Below, piece by piece: positions 1-14,500 of a stretch of 64,000 nucleotides of DNA. A model generated the notes under the pieces. The model worked only from the letters and a program-made list of their open reading frames with translations, had not been told where the DNA came from and ran no database searches. Numbering within the stretch: position 1 is the first letter of the stretch; every line of letters begins with the position of its first letter. The position numbers and the translations under genes are program-made. This DNA comes from Blastomussa wellsi (Eukaryota > Cnidaria > Anthozoa > Scleractinia > Plerogyridae): positions 22,318,896 to 22,382,895 of the forward strand of contig OX393569.1 in the NCBI GenBank assembly GCA_947652115.1, read 5' to 3'.

Positions 1-100
1 TTTCATTATGCACAGTAATATATGCATACCAAATTTATTTACATTTGCATTACATTTTCATTCATTTACTGTCATTTTCCATTGTTCGCAAGTAAGCCAG

Positions 101-256
101 GGTTGCTGTCCGAGGCATCAAAATGGATCATCAAATGGATCAAAGGTAGCAGCTTCTAAAAGTGCTATAAATAGCACAGTCATCCCTGTTTTCACTGAGT
201 TTTATAATGATCCCTTCAACTTCAAGGCACTTGGCAAAGTTTTGAAAAAAAGTTGA
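101..256 (+). CDS. possible C-terminal exon of a gene cut by the left window edge
   Basis: An open frame from a plausible acceptor (AG at 99-100 after a pyrimidine-rich stretch) reads 51 codons to a TGA at 254-256. The peptide is hydrophilic and Ser/Asn-rich at first and ends in a mixed aromatic and basic tail (FTEFYNDPF ... KKS). A poly(A)-signal-like AATAAA lies at 707-712. I do not recognise the family. The frame could be chance in an A/T-rich region, and upstream exons are outside the window. Confidence 0.3.
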   Translation, partial: GCCPRHQNGSSNGSKVAASKSAINSTVIPVFTEFYNDPFNFKALGKVLKKS

Positions 257-901
257 ATTGAAGCTAGCTTGTTGGATGGTCAGTTCTTAAATGTTGCTTA
301 CCAAGGGTGGTTATGTTTAAGTTTGCCGTTTTCTCTTAAGAAGGCTTGGAAGGGTTATCAGCTGTGTGCGCACCTTCATTGCTCGCGTCAGCTTGGGATC
401 CAAATTTCCATCAAACATGCGTGCGCTACAGCGTAATCTGAAATCCGCTAAACCAGAAAGAAACATGCTAAAAACATTAACTAGGTGACCAACCTTGATA
501 ATTTTTTTTGCATGAAGTTAACATTCAGTGTGCTGATTGAAATACAAAGTTTGGGTCACCCCAAGCCTCACTTTCATACAGAGGCCTGGTTACATTTCAG
601 ACCTTTAAAATGGTCTATTTGCCTGAATGATTGTAAAACCTTTCTGTAACCCTGCATTGTTTTACAAGTACTATAACGGTGAGACAACTCTTTTGAGCCT
701 TAAAATAATAAATAACTTGGGTGGCTTGGCTGCATCTAGCAAAGATGTAAAGTTACTTTCCTGACAGGAAAATCTACTTGTCCTGGCGATAGGGACTTTT
801 TCAACCCCTGACTTAGGAATACCTGTGCAGGGCCTTTTGAATTGTTTTAGTTTCTCAAAAAGATATAATGCAAGAAGTCTGGGTATCTACATAATTCAGG
901 T

Positions 902-1042
902 CCTGGTTGTTCGAAGGGTGGATAATGGAACCCACTGGATAAATCACTATCCAGTGCATAGCCTAGTTTGTTTCGCCAACACTTATTCATTGGAAAGTGA
1001 TTTAACCCATGGATAGCATTATCCACCCTTTGAACAACCAGG
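902..1042. mobile_element. foldback MITE-like element
   Basis: The two ends are inverted copies of each other: CCTGGTTGTTCGAAGGGTGG on the left and its complement, with one mismatch, on the right. The arms run about 26 bases. CAGGT occurs beside both ends and may be a target duplication. The interior has no coding capacity. Confidence 0.6.
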
Positions 1043-1539
1043 CCAGGTTTTGAATTTAGACTTGTTATGAAATGAAATCAAATTTGCAATCAAGTGAATT
1101 GGTCAATTCACCCTCAGCAGGAATGCTTGACCTGCTTTGGCGGTAGAAATGCTGAACTTTTTATGTTGTGTTTATACCTTTCAGGCTGCAATATATGATG
1201 ATTACTTGTATGTTTGTTGTATGATTATATCTGCATGCCATTGTTTACCTCTGTTGTAAGCAGTGAAGACAATTTAATCTTTCTTGGTGTCAAATCATTG
1301 AAAAGAAATTTTTCACTGAAAAAAAAATTTCTCAATACATGGGACATGTTATTTTGTATTATAAAATGTCCAAGGAATTGCGCATGATATGATTGGTCAG
1401 TTAGAGTTTATTATACCTGTAGCTCCATAAAGTATGTGGCTTATGTTACACACATGCTTTATTGAGTTGAAATGCACTCTGCTTACGTCGCAAGTTAGAG
1501 CATGTGCAATTTCTTTTAGATTTTACAGAACTTGCGCCC

Positions 1540-1684
1540 GTGCAATGCTGAGTTATATCAGCAAGCAGGAATTTTTAAGAACACTCGAGATGTGCATGAA
1601 GCACTTGGTACACCTCTTGGTTCTCTATGCACTTCTCTTGTGTTCTTAAAAATTCCTACATGCTTATATAACTCAACAATGCAC
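1540..1684. mobile_element. foldback MITE-like element
   Basis: An imperfect inverted repeat covers nearly the whole element. The arms share TGAGTTATAT and AGGAATTTTTAAGAACAC with few mismatches, and the transcript of either strand would fold into one long hairpin. There is no coding capacity and no clear target duplication. Confidence 0.55.
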
Positions 1685-2302
1685 AAGTACAAGTTCTTTA
1701 TTTGTTTAAGATTGTGTTTCAATGTGTTGCTACATGTGGGGTCTTGCGGATATAATTGTCGTGAAATAGCCAGGGAGTGTTTTTCAGACTAATTGAGTGC
1801 TCGCACTAATTTTCTTTTTTAAGTGGATAATATAAAGGGTTTCAAGGAAAATGTGTTAAAACTTCACGTTTTGTGCCAGCTGTACTGTTTCTTCACCAGC
1901 CCGAGCCCACTTGTACGAGTTTTTTACTCCTGATTCCATTGCCATAATTATATTGTTTTGTCTAATAAGGAACCCTGACCAACAGATGTTTTGGTTTTCT
2001 TCCACTGCTACTGGAAGTGGAGCCATAACACATCTGCAGGCTGACATTCGTGTGCCGTTAATAGCACATGCCACTAGTTAATTTAGGTCATTTGTAGTCT
2101 GCATAATGGCATTATTGGACGTGAGGTTGTTAGTTTGCTACTGTGTAAACTACACTTCATAAATTATTGTACTTCTTTGTTGGTAATATTAAGAACATCT
2201 TAAACTTGAAATAAATTTGATGGTCATTCAAGTCTTGTCTGTGGAAGCATTGAATTGTTTTGTTGAGCGAGTGTGGAGGTGGCAAATATAACATGGTAAA
2301 CG

Positions 2303-2515
2303 TTAAAGTCTGGATACGAACCTAGTGGTCCATCAGGCCGGAGCTTATCCTGGTTTCCTGAACATGAAGGGTATTTCTAACCCCCCTGGATGGGATGCTA
2401 GCCAATGCAGGGTTATCCCAACCCAGCATTATTTTGCCAGTACCCATTTACGCACCAAGGTGGAGAGGGGCACTGAGGAATCAAGTGTCTTGCCCAAGAT
2501 TCCTGTGGATTAGGC
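2303..2515 (-). repeat. tRNA-derived SINE, partial copy
   Basis: This matches the body and tail of the SINE at 6385-6683 in reverse orientation (CATCAGGCCGGAGCTTATCC, then GGATGGGATGCTAG, then GTGTCTTGCCCAAG). The tRNA-like head is missing, and the sequence is more diverged than the other copies. Confidence 0.6.
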
Positions 2516-5510
2516 AAATATATATGCTGTTAAATTGCTCACTAAAACAAATGCAAATTTAGAAGAGGGTAGTGGCCATAAAAGAATGAACTCCACTTGC
2601 ACCATGATTCACTTTAATTTAAAGACAGATCAGCTCATCTTATTCAATTCATTTTTCCTCTGCAACTAATGCAGACAGAACTTGGACCTAATGCTATCAA
2701 AATGCTACCACTACTGTGTGACACAGTCAACCTTTCCACTGCTTTTGTACAGGTCATGGAAAACCAGGAAAGTCATGGAATTTTAGAATTCATTTTCCAG
2801 GCCTGGAAAGTCATGGAATTGAAGTATGGGTCATGGAAAATTATGTGTATTAAAAAGCACAAAATAAATGAGGATTTTTCATAAAGGAAATGGTAAAAAG
2901 GAACCAAAATGAAAGATTTCCAAGAAAGTGGTCAGATTTTATAGGTCATGGAAAACTTGGAGAAGTCATGGAAAAGGTCATGGAATTTCAAAAGCTCAAA
3001 AGAATACGAACCCTGTTCCATGTTACAAAGGATTATGAGAATTATACTAGGGCCACAAAGCGGCCTGAAGTGATAATAAAATCATATGAACAGATGAAGT
3101 GAGAAATATGAGGTTTCAAGCGCTAAAGGAGGAATTCCTACCATTTCATATTTCAAACAGTTTGAAATATGATACCCAAACAATAGCTAACCACCCATAA
3201 CTTCCACAACAATCAGATATACCTGAAAAAAGAAACTTTAGGAGAATTTGATAGTTTTTAATTATATGCACCTAAGCTGCAGGGACTTTCAAAATTTCCC
3301 TTGTCTTTGTTCCAGGCTATGTTGTAAACCTGCACAACTTTTTGTAACAAAACAAAACAGAAAACAAACCACTGAGAAGTAAAAGGGCAATATGATCAGT
3401 TTGGAAAACAGATAACACATGTTGATTTTAGCTGGTTTAGCAAACACGCAATGTACGGATTGTGAGAAGGATGCCACTTGGTTTTCAAAATTCTGATGGG
3501 CCAATCAAACAAGGGTGCCTCTCAATAATTATTAGGGTGCTTTAGTGGAAATCTGCAGAGCTTTTGATACTTATGATGATTGGCAGAAAAATCCCCCCCC
3601 CCCCAAGGAAAGGTTTTTTTAGGTTCCACGAAAACCACTCTGAAGTAAAGAAACTACAATGTCATAACCATGTTTAATGTATGTTTACTTACCCAGGGCT
3701 ACACAAAAAGCTACATAACCAAGAGACTATTGAAACACTTGGACTGAACTTTTATATAGGGCTGGAAATGAGATGTAATGCAATGCAGTAAATAATAGGT
3801 ACCATGTAAGTTTGAACATTAATTATTTATTATTATTATTTACTGAAAACAATTGATCTGAAACCAATCAGGCCATGTTGTCCTTAGTTGATTTGAAATA
3901 CAGTGGACTCCAAACTTTTTGAACCTTCAAGCTATGGAGATGAAAATTGGTTCAGCAAGTCGGGTGCGAGATCCCAGTTTTCGCCTAAGGGAAGGGAAAC
4001 GACTTTTGGTTTGAGTTATCAGTAGGGTCTAAAAATCAATGGTTTGAGAAACTGGGATCCTTGACCTAGAAGAACACTTGATTATACATTGGCAGCAAGG
4101 TCAATTTCTGCAGTTCATATATGAATCAATTTTTATCATCCATTTATCTCTACCCCTTAGAATACCTTGCATTCATTTATAACTCTAAATTTGCCTGAAC
4201 AAGACTTGCCACTCATCCAAATCCCTTCCAAAAGAACTAAAGTAGCCAACAAATAATCACATGTAAATCATATCCTGCCAGCACTTAATCTGCATCCAAA
4301 GAATACTGTCAGTTGCATCTAAGCACAAAAATGTCAGTAAAAACAAGTTTTGATTTATATATTTATATATTATTATTGTGCCACACAGAATACTGTACAT
4401 TACAAGGTAGTTAAAACATCGTCAAATTTAAAAGTTTGCACAAGTGATCATGAAAGTGAATTGGCAATAAAATTAATATTTTTTGTGCTGCCACAACTCT
4501 TCACAGCATTTTTGACTGGTGCAGTAAAGTTAACAAAAATAGCTTTTTTCCTTTTTACTCAGAAAATGTAGTCATTTTCGGTAGGACTTTAAAAGTCACT
4601 CCTTCGTTCACTCCTTTGTTTCCTGTTAGCTTAATGTGAATCCGCTGGCCAGTACATCAATAGTAGTAGTACTTTATTTAGATACATAAGGGTCGCTTGC
4701 AGGCAATAGCAAGTGTCAAAGTCGATTGCTTAGATGGTGGAAAGAAGTATGTGTGCGTGTGCTTTGCCTGAACTTTAAGCTCTCACGGGTCAACTAGTTC
4801 AATGGATATTCAAAACCAGGCAGCCGTACACAGGTCTCACAGGCCGATTTATTTTGAGTGTGAAATAAAAAATTACCTTTATTTATCAGATGAATTCCAG
4901 AATCATCAAATGCTTTTGATGATGTTTTGAAAGAATAACATAGGAAACAGAAAGATAACCACCAGTAAATGGTGTATTTGTTATAACCTCAAAGCTGAAT
5001 AAAAAAGTAACAGGAAACAAGAAAGAAAGAAAAAAGTTTCAGAAGAATCGCATGGTCTGGGAATTAAACCCGGAACTCCAGCTCTTGTCTGACTGTCTTG
5101 GATTCGCGTAAAATTAATGTTTGTCAACAGCTTCGTGTGAAGTAATATTTTGTACATTGATCTAAATTATTCAATTTCATCCGCTTGACAAATGCAGAAA
5201 GCTTGAAATCGAACTCTCACAAACATTTTATAAAAGGCTTTGCTATGTAGAAAAGTTAAATTTGACCAAATTTGTGCACGCACAAAACATTATTTATTTA
5301 TCGCTAATGTGCTTCTGTGATTGCTCATGCAATCTGATGTTTCTTTAAACTTTGAATTTTGAGAAACAAACAAGCGACATTTGACAGCCAGTTATGTTAT
5401 TTTGCTCATGTGTTCATGCTTAGATGCAACCAACAGTATGTGGCTTCAGTTAAATTGTGCTGTTGTAGTAATCATGTATAATGGTTTCATCCACAAGGGA
5501 GATTAGTTTC

Positions 5511-8500
5511 TTATGTCCTTGAAATGATCTTCACATGAATGCCATTCATTGGAGCCATTGTCACTACTCCCTTGAGCTGAAGAGGCACCTGAAAAATAAA
5601 AAAATATGTTAATACGCCTATTGAAAACAGTCAGTCATAACTTACTTTCTAGATATACACATAAAAGCAACAAACTTCAGAGGCACAGTTTATCAGAAAT
5701 AGAAAGAGTGCACACTGAAATAAACTAGCATGCTAATTGTCAGGCTTCAAGCTCAAAATCTTGGACATACCTTAAGCTTGAAATTAAAAGGATTTGCATG
5801 GCAAAAAGCAAGCTTTGCAACCCAGTTAAACTCTAGATAGTACTTTTCCTTACAAATCCATACAAATTTACTATAGTTCTTTACCTCGAAAACATCTTCC
5901 TTGTGGTCAACTGGCCACAAATTTGGTAATTTTTTTTTCCTAACACTTGACATGTTTAGAGAGAAGCAGTGGCATACTGGTTGGCTGCTGTGATGGATGA
6001 GGAACTATCTGGAATTTAGTTGTGCTATAATAGCAACTAATTTTGGCTCATGAGAGGGGCTCTATTATACTTCCACATAAACACCACTTATTATACCTGA
6101 AATGTTCAAACTGCTGAAAATTGAAAGGAAAGGCTTTTTTAACAAAACAGCTTTGTCACAGCACTCAGCTTGATGTCACATGCATTGGAGAACTTAAATA
6201 TTCAAGATGCTCTGTTTTCAAAACAAAGGGCATTATCGAGCTAAAAATTTGCGAAAAGATATATCATTAGTTCACCTTACACCTAGTGGCAACAAAAAAT
6301 TTAGTAGGCCGGCGAATTTTGATTTAAGAATTTTATGATGTAACATGAAAACCAAGAATATAAACCTACTGCATAACACACTGGGAGGCGCAGTGGCCTA
6401 ATGGTTAGTGCGCTGGACTCTGGATCGGACGGTCCGGGTTCGAGTCCTGGCCGGGCCGCTGCGTTGTGTTCTTGGGCAAGACACTTTACTCTCACAGTGC
6501 CTCTCTTCACCCAGGTGTATAAATGGGTACCGGCGAATTTACTGCTGGGGGGTAACCCTGCGATGGACTAGCATCCCATCCAGGGGGGAGTAGAAATACT
6601 CTCTGTCGCTTCATGCTACAGAAACCGGGATAAGCTCCGGCCTGATGGGTCACTTGGCCCGACTGCAGACTTACTTTACTTTTATAACACACTGGTCTGA
6701 AAAATGGGTATTCAGGCCAATTAAACACGCTTTTTCCATTTCTTGAAGGGCATGTAGCTCCAGTTACATGTTTTATGGTGTTGTTAAAAGGTCTACATTA
6801 TCAGCTACAAGGCTTTTCATAATTTATTTCAAGACTGACAAAAATTTACCAGACCAAGCACAAGTTTTGTATTTATCCCAATTATAATACCTCAGTGTCT
6901 GCAGAACGTTGGAATTTAAACCTCTTCAGCAGTTGAACCAGTGCCATTTTAGCCTCCATAAGAGCAAATCGCATGCCAATACAGGACCGTGGCCCTGTGC
7001 CAAATGGAAGATAACAGTATGGGCTGCGCTGTTGTCTGGCCTCCTGTGAAAACCTATGTAATACAGAAATAAACATGAGATCGGTAAACAAACAGGAGTC
7101 TTGAGATTGATCAGCATTAAACATTTCCATAGAACACTGTACACCTAGTATTCAACACAAATCACTAATGAAGCCTAGAAATTCATTAAGCAAAGATGAA
7201 CAAATTTTATAGCACCATACAGCTACAATTTTAATCAACAGCACAGGCCTTTTAACATTGATGGTCCTCTCTAGTATAGAAACATCTGGCAACAATACAC
7301 TTGATACATGACATGATATCTTTACAAAGCATAATGTGTGTAGATACAAAAAGTAATGCTGGTGTGTAGAGTGCACTGATAAGGCTCACAAGCGCGTTAA
7401 TTTACAAGTTACTTATCCATATGCGGGACTTTATTTCTGTTAACTTTTCAGGCTAATCCACAGTTTCGCACCTGTCAGGATCAAATGTCTCTGGGTCTGG
7501 CCAATATTCTGGGTCTCGGTGCAGGTGATAAACAGGAACAATAATAGCTGTCCCCTTAATAAACTGCACACCATTTAATGTGCAGCCTTCACTACAAGCA
7601 CGACCAAACCTGAATGATAAGAAAAGAAAGGAAAATATTTTAAAACTTAGGATTACATTTTCGTTTGAGCAGTAGTTTGCCTTTAACTAGAAAACTGACA
7701 GTTAGTAATAATAACAGCGGCATCTTCAACATTATTATCAATGGTTATGTGTTCACTAAGTGACATTATAATCTAAACAAATTTAATAAACCTGGCATAA
7801 CTGTTTATACGCTTGTTTTAATTATTTCATTATTTATTTGTGTTTATTTTTAATTTGTTTTGAGGGCCACAAGTTTATCAGTACCACCCTTGGAAAAGTT
7901 GTCATTGTCATTGTCATTATCATCATTATTATTATACCTGAAAGCTGGAGGATAGAGACGTAAAGCTTCACTCAACACCATATCCAAATACTCCAAATTC
8001 TGAACTGTCTCATAGTCAGCTGCAGTTTCCTGCAAGATCAGATCCAAATAACTGCTCCTCCACTTACTCAGACCAGGTGTACCGGTAATCTGCGTGTCAG
8101 TTACAAGGGAGTTTAATAATACCAGGTATTTATACTTACATTGTCTCCCACAGTTTCATCAATTTCCTTGATGAGTTTGTCTTGCACTTCAGGGTTTAAT
8201 GCCAGGCAGTATGTTGTGTAGGCTAACGCATTGCTTGTTGTCTCATATCCAGCTAAGATGAATGTAAATGACTGTGCCAGAACTTCATCATCACTTAGTT
8301 TACTGACGTGTTTGCCATCTTTGTCAGTAACCTCTGCACGTAGCATCAGCTCCAATAGATCTTTCCTCTGCAAAGTAAAGGGCCCAGGTAAGAGGTGCAG
8401 TCTGATCTTTGTGTTGTTGCGGTTGGCCTAAATTAGTTTATTTACAGCAACAAATACAAACTGCAGCCATCCATGTACCTGTGAAACTCCACTCTCCCTT

Positions 8501-11500
8501 CTCAATTGCATCACTTCTTTTGCAGCTTTAATGATAAAGGCTGCAGCCTTTGCTCGTTCAGTTGAGGCGGAGTGAAACAACAAGCTGGTAACTAACTGAA
8601 CCACAGGCTTCATAAATGGCAGCACCACTACATACAAATGAAAAACAACATTTTTTCATATTGTTTTATGCCTTTTTACCACTGATTCACATTCTGACAT
8701 TCTAGTTTTGACATTAAGCTTCATTGTGCACATAATTTCCAACTGTTGCACGAGTTCACCACCACCACGAGCACCACTAGCTGAGATTCTAAAACTGCTA
8801 GCATGAACTTACTCAAAACAAATGAAAGTGGAGGTGATTGAAACAGTTTCTCAGCATTAGCAGTGTAAGATTCATCAGCATTTGTCTGTATGTCCGCCTG
8901 AACACCAAATGCTGATGCCAAAATCACTTCCATGGTGAACTTGCCATAAATCCTGCCAAACATGAAATGGTGAACATGAGCAACTGAATATTACTACGAT
9001 AATGATGAATGGGAGCAAATAAATATAACTATGATAAACCAAAGCATTGTTGAGGGGTTTTTTAGCATGAAATACAGGCTAATGTTTGCAAACAACCATT
9101 GTAAGAGCCCTCATTTATCTCTGTGGTTTTTCTCAAGCCATGTGTTATTCACATTCACATATTTGGCTTGCGTCAATCAATCAAACTAAGGCCCCTCATC
9201 TGGTGGGTTTATATCCAGTTGGTGGGTTTCATACATTCCTATATACCTGCCAACATTTTCTTATCCAAAGGCGTGAGACCCTGGAGGAGCCTGGATTTCC
9301 GAAGATGTCACGATGATTTCCGAATATGGACGACGATTTCCGAAAACATACATAGGTTTCCGATGACATTCCGCAGACCAAAAGGATAGCGGCCTCTGGG
9401 AACGAGATCAATGTCCCAGCGACCCAGCGAACTGTCCCCAGGTCTTTGCTTTCAAAAAATCAGAGATCTCGAGGAAAAGAATAATCATTTATTCATTTTA
9501 CATAAAATTTTCATTTCTCAAATTGTTTGGAGTTTACATATTTTTTTTTAAAATGTGTTATTTAGGGCTATCAAAGCTGGCATTTTCCATACAGGCATGA
9601 GAATTTGGTTCGTAGGCGTGAGTTGGTGCGAGACCGAAGTTTTCAGCCCGCAGTTTACTTAAGTTGTGTGATTGGGGGATGCTGATTGTAGTTGTTCCTA
9701 GATAGTGGATGCAAATTGCTATAGCCATTTGTTACTGAGCTTGTTTATGGCTGATGTTAAATATCTAGAGGCCGAGATGGTGCATTTACAGTCCAGCTTA
9801 TGTTAGTCACTAGATCTACACAGAGTGAAACAACCAGCTTTGCTGATAGTCAGAAAACTGAAAATGAAAAGTAAGATAATAAAAATGTTGTTGTCACCTC
9901 CACATGTCCACTTTTTCTCCTGACTCGGCAATGTGTTCCAGCTTTTTGCACAGTGTGTCACAGGACTGGTGAATTAAAGGCGCAATCTTCAAGGAGGTAG
10001 ATGGAAGAATAATTATATTAAAAGACATGGATTATATCAATATGGAAGCAACCTTACATATGAAATGGAAATATTGATCATAATGGCAACTATATATTAA
10101 CCAACTGACTGCATTTAGCAATAATAGTTTCTGGAAACGAGCAAGTTTCCAAAATGTAGCTGAACATGGTAAGCTCAGAATAGGGTTGTGGTTTCAGAGT
10201 CCTTAAGTAGCACACTCAAACATTCCCAGAGTGTCCCGGAACCTTTCCCTTTGACCTTCCATATGACACATTTCATACTAACTTGCTTGTTATAAGTGTT
10301 CTACTGCAAATGTACTCTAATATAAATGGACCAAACAAAAGAATAGCCTCAAACAGGGAGGAAACTGTGCATACCACATAATATTTCCCAACTTCAACAT
10401 CCATAGTTTAATATCTGCCCCACCATGTTGCATCTGGTAGAACTGAATTGTTATCGTTTGCAAATACCAGTTGATACCAACCTGTTTCAATTTAAGAGCA
10501 CTGAATGTTGGAGTGATGGTTGTACGGACTCTTCTCCAGTCCTCGTCTTCAAGTGATAGCAATCCTCTACTGCTGATAACACTACCCTGGTTCCCAATAG
10601 CCTAAAAATATTTTCAAGTAAACAGAATTATAGATACTGTATTTTTTATCAATACTCGGGCTTTGCATCAAGTATTTAACCGGAGAATTTACCATTAATT
10701 CCCGGTTTCATTGCGGGTGAATGACTGTCTTCATGTGTCAGAAGGGAAAACAATTGCTTTATGTTTTTATTTTGTTGATAAACTCAAGCTATCCAGTAAC
10801 TTGAAATCCACATTTTTATTAACCGGTGTGGTTAATATCTCTAAAGATATCCTACTTTCATTTTAAATTACATATTAATTTCCCTTTACTTAGTCCCTAC
10901 ATCTTCTTTTTTTTAACTATTTTTCTTTTACGTAAAAAATTATGTTTCATTTCTGTTTATAGTGTAAATTTAAAGAATTGAATTGAATTGAATTAGCTCA
11001 TTAACGTCTACATTTATCTTTTATTTGCACCAAAACTTGTAACACTGTCAGACAAGACAACAGCTGATGTTAATTGGAACGAGTGGGACAATCACCCTCT
11101 TTTTGAGGACCAAGACAAAATGGCTTGCATTTTATGTCTTGGGCTTTCCTTCAGAAGCCCGAGTTATTAGAAATGTTAATACAGTGAAATCCTGATTTCG
11201 CACCTCCAGATAAAATTGATTTCTAACTCAAAGTAAAAGTTTTTTCCCCTAAATGTGATCTCTCAGTCAAACAATGTAGTCCGAGACTTTTGCCATCACT
11301 TATACCATACAGTAAAACACCATTAGGCCCAAGATAAAGTACCAGCTGACTTATAATACTAAGTATGACTGTCATTATCCTGCCCCAGCCTTTCTGCAGA
11401 CAGTGGAGCAAACAAAGAAAATCTCATAGCTCAATTCTCTTACTAGTGGTTTCTTTCTCCTTTGTTGTCATATTAATTTGCTTAACTGTCAGTGAAAAAA

Positions 11501-14500
11501 AAAAATGTGTAGCTTACAAAAACATGACTGGTAAAGTTTGCACTGTCCTGATCTGCCAATCACTTACTGAAAGTGGTCTATTGGGAAATTTGCTGAATTC
11601 TTTGACAAGAATCTGCTTAAGAAGATCAACATCTGACACCATGTATGCAGGAGTGCGTCCAAGGTAAAACCTGTTGATATTTCAATAGAAATAAAAACTT
11701 TAGCAAGTGATTTACAACAGAACAGAATACGGTACCTCCAGATGCCCTGGAGGTGGTTATAATTTGGTAGTTACATTTAACATTAATATTAACATACCCC
11801 AAAACTCTTCCATATTTTTCAGCCAATTCCTTGTCAACTAAAAATTGCTGCCCAGGCTGAAACAGCAAACACAATTTTAACAATAATGTCTTGCTAGTGT
11901 GCTACTGTGAGCACTGCGAGTGTGGTTAGACAACACAAGTCTTTAATGGACAACAAAATCTTTCCACAGTTAGTAGGTAAATATTAATGAGTCAGTGAGT
12001 CAGTGAGTAACAACTTTATTTTTTCAGGGTAGCACATATTGAAACTAGTGGCCCTCTATCCTAAATTAATATAAAATTAATATACAGTTGAAGCTCTTAT
12101 ATATGAACACCGTGGGAATTTGAAAAAAAGTGGCTGTGAATAAATATTGAGGAAAATGGGGAGGACTGGAGGAGAGTGAGCTTTGGTAAGAGAGCAAACA
12201 ATGAAACAGTGGAGACTTGTTGCCTAGTAACAAGAGCTTTTAGCATACAGCTTACCTGAGTCTCACAGTAACACCCTTTCTAGCCAGGGTATAATATCTT
12301 GGGATCTCCAACCAGTATATCATCTTAGAATCATGGCTTGAAATCTCAGCCAATAAACACTACTTAGCTTTACTCATACCAAGCAATCTTCATACAGCAG
12401 GGTGCGATGGACACAAGAATTCCTGGGAGCATGCACGAGGCACCCCTTACCCCCAGCCCACCTTGTACACTTTGCCGTGCATTTTGCGGCATGCTGTTTG
12501 AAGGCAACTGGAAATGATTTGTATCATTATTGTAAATGTTATCAAGTGATTTATAATTTCAGTCAAGTGTAGACTAACATAAATAAGTAACTTTGGCTGG
12601 TCACATAAAAAGACCAGTATTATTCAGCACAATAACAACATACATATAATACCTTCTTGCCTATTTCAGGGAGATTACCAAAAAATGGCCATGGGGCAGG
12701 ACCGGGTATGCCAAGTTTCTTAAAGGTAGAAAAGGGTGCCACTGCATACCTGAAATTACAAGCAATAGAAATTACACGAATATAGACCATTTACGCTCCA
12801 GTAGATTCGTAGACGTCCAACCAGAAATTGATCAGCCCCCATTAGCTGAGCTCTGTAGGGAGCTCCATACTCACCGTAAACCCATGACTAGCGGCATGGC
12901 TCATGGGCGCATACATATGTACAATATACATAAGACGTACAACGTCATCACTCAAACATGACAGCCATGCTCAAGAAATAGGTTGGCCTTGGTGTTTACA
13001 TCTTTGATATTGGACATTACAAGTTATTTCAACTGAGAAGACGAAACAAGATATTCAGTGACCAATTTCTTAAATTACCACAGTAGTTTAAATTGAGCTG
13101 TCAGGGTTTAATTCACTTGAGGCGCAAAAATAACCGCCTCAATGCATCCTCTTCCAGGTGTCTTAACACCATGTTTTGATGATGATGATGATGACGATGA
13201 TGATTATGTTCTTGCTCAAAAAAACAAAGATGTTATTTTGTTTTCTCAATGAAGAAACACACATTTGTGAGTGGTGTCCGGGGTTTGACCCCGCAACGTC
13301 ATGACAAACTCTATGCAGCAATTTTTTATGAAATGTATTTTTAACATGGAGGTCATGTTTGGTTCCGATTTTCATTTTCTCAATTCCTTATCTTTTTCTC
13401 TTATTTTTCACAAATTATCATGAACAAGCAAAAATGTGGTGCTCTGCCTTCAGGCTTGGCTAAATATGTATATTAACCCATTGACTCCTGGAGATTTTTG
13501 AAAAAAAAACCCGCGTTTTTTAGACATTTTGCACATTTTCTAGCCAGTTATAGGCGAAATCTGCTTCAAATCTCTCCAAAACGCATTTGCAAAATGAAGA
13601 CATGCCAGGTTTTCCACTAGCATCGCAGAAATTACTTAGCATTTTCGTGCATATTTCAAGCTCCATTAGCCCAATCAATATCATCTGGGGATCATTGGAA
13701 AGCTCTTTCCCTCCTGCAGAACTGGGGTAAATGGGATAATTCCCTATTTTGGTCAAAGCTGATGATGCCAGAAGCGGAACAAAGGTCAAGGCCTGTCACA
13801 GCCAGTCAATGGGTTAATATACAATTAAAAAATCCCTCTTTTGAAACAATCTTGGCATTTTCGAGACGGATAGCTCAAATTTGTGACAAAAAAAAGCCAT
13901 AAATTGATAAACTGGGCCACGTGTTTAACCCATTGACTCCTGGAGATTTTTGAAAAAAAAAACATGTTTTTTGGCATTTTTGAACGATTGTGGAAATGAT
14001 CCATCAGATTGTAAAATACGGGTAACGTAAAATTGCAATATGTAATAAAGACGTTTTGTCAGAAAAAAAAATTGACAGCTGTCAATTGACCATAACATGG
14101 ATGTCCAATACCAAAGATGTAAGCTGGTAAGGCTGACAAGATATTGACACGGCATGGCTCCCCCAATGGCCGCCATTTTGTGCGACTTTGTTGTCGTCGT
14201 CGTTGTAGGGCGCACGCGCCCACGATCCATTCCACTGGCATTGTCGACCATGAAAACTTGAATGCATGGTTCTCCTAGCTATTTCTATGCTGCACGATCG
14301 TCCTTCTCCTATGGTTATGGGGCTACGCTTGCGGCACTTCGGGCCGTTGGAGCTCCGCCATGATCTGTGAAACTTACCCTGTTTAATTTGTAATATCGCT
14401 AAGGAAACGATACACAAATACCCGGGTTGTAGGAAGCATTTTTGTCAAGATTACGGCTGCTTCAGTTCTTCACAAATTCTATTGATAAGCGAACAGGTGA

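Larger units (their letters stand above)
257..5510. other. intergenic stretch without a recognised gene
   Basis: No exon chain could be supported on either strand. The stretch holds two foldback elements (902-1042 and 1540-1684), a decayed reverse-oriented SINE fragment (about 2303-2515), and a cluster of GGTCATGGAA-type short repeats at 2752-3010. It also has a poly-C run near 3594-3604 and TTA-rich simple sequence near 3825-3845. The part next to 5510 is probably the 3' untranslated region of the P450 gene on the minus strand. Confidence 0.5.

Noticed and set aside
5041..5105. tRNA-like AAACCCGGAACTCC stretch
   Set aside because: No cloverleaf could be drawn and there is no matching A box.
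13170..13206. GATGATGAT microsatellite
   Set aside because: Ordinary simple repeat in an intron with no sign of function.
13925..14417. Several overlapping minus-strand open frames of 60-111 codons
   Set aside because: They are low complexity or repeat-derived, lack splice signals in phase, and fall in the first P450 intron next to transposon ends.
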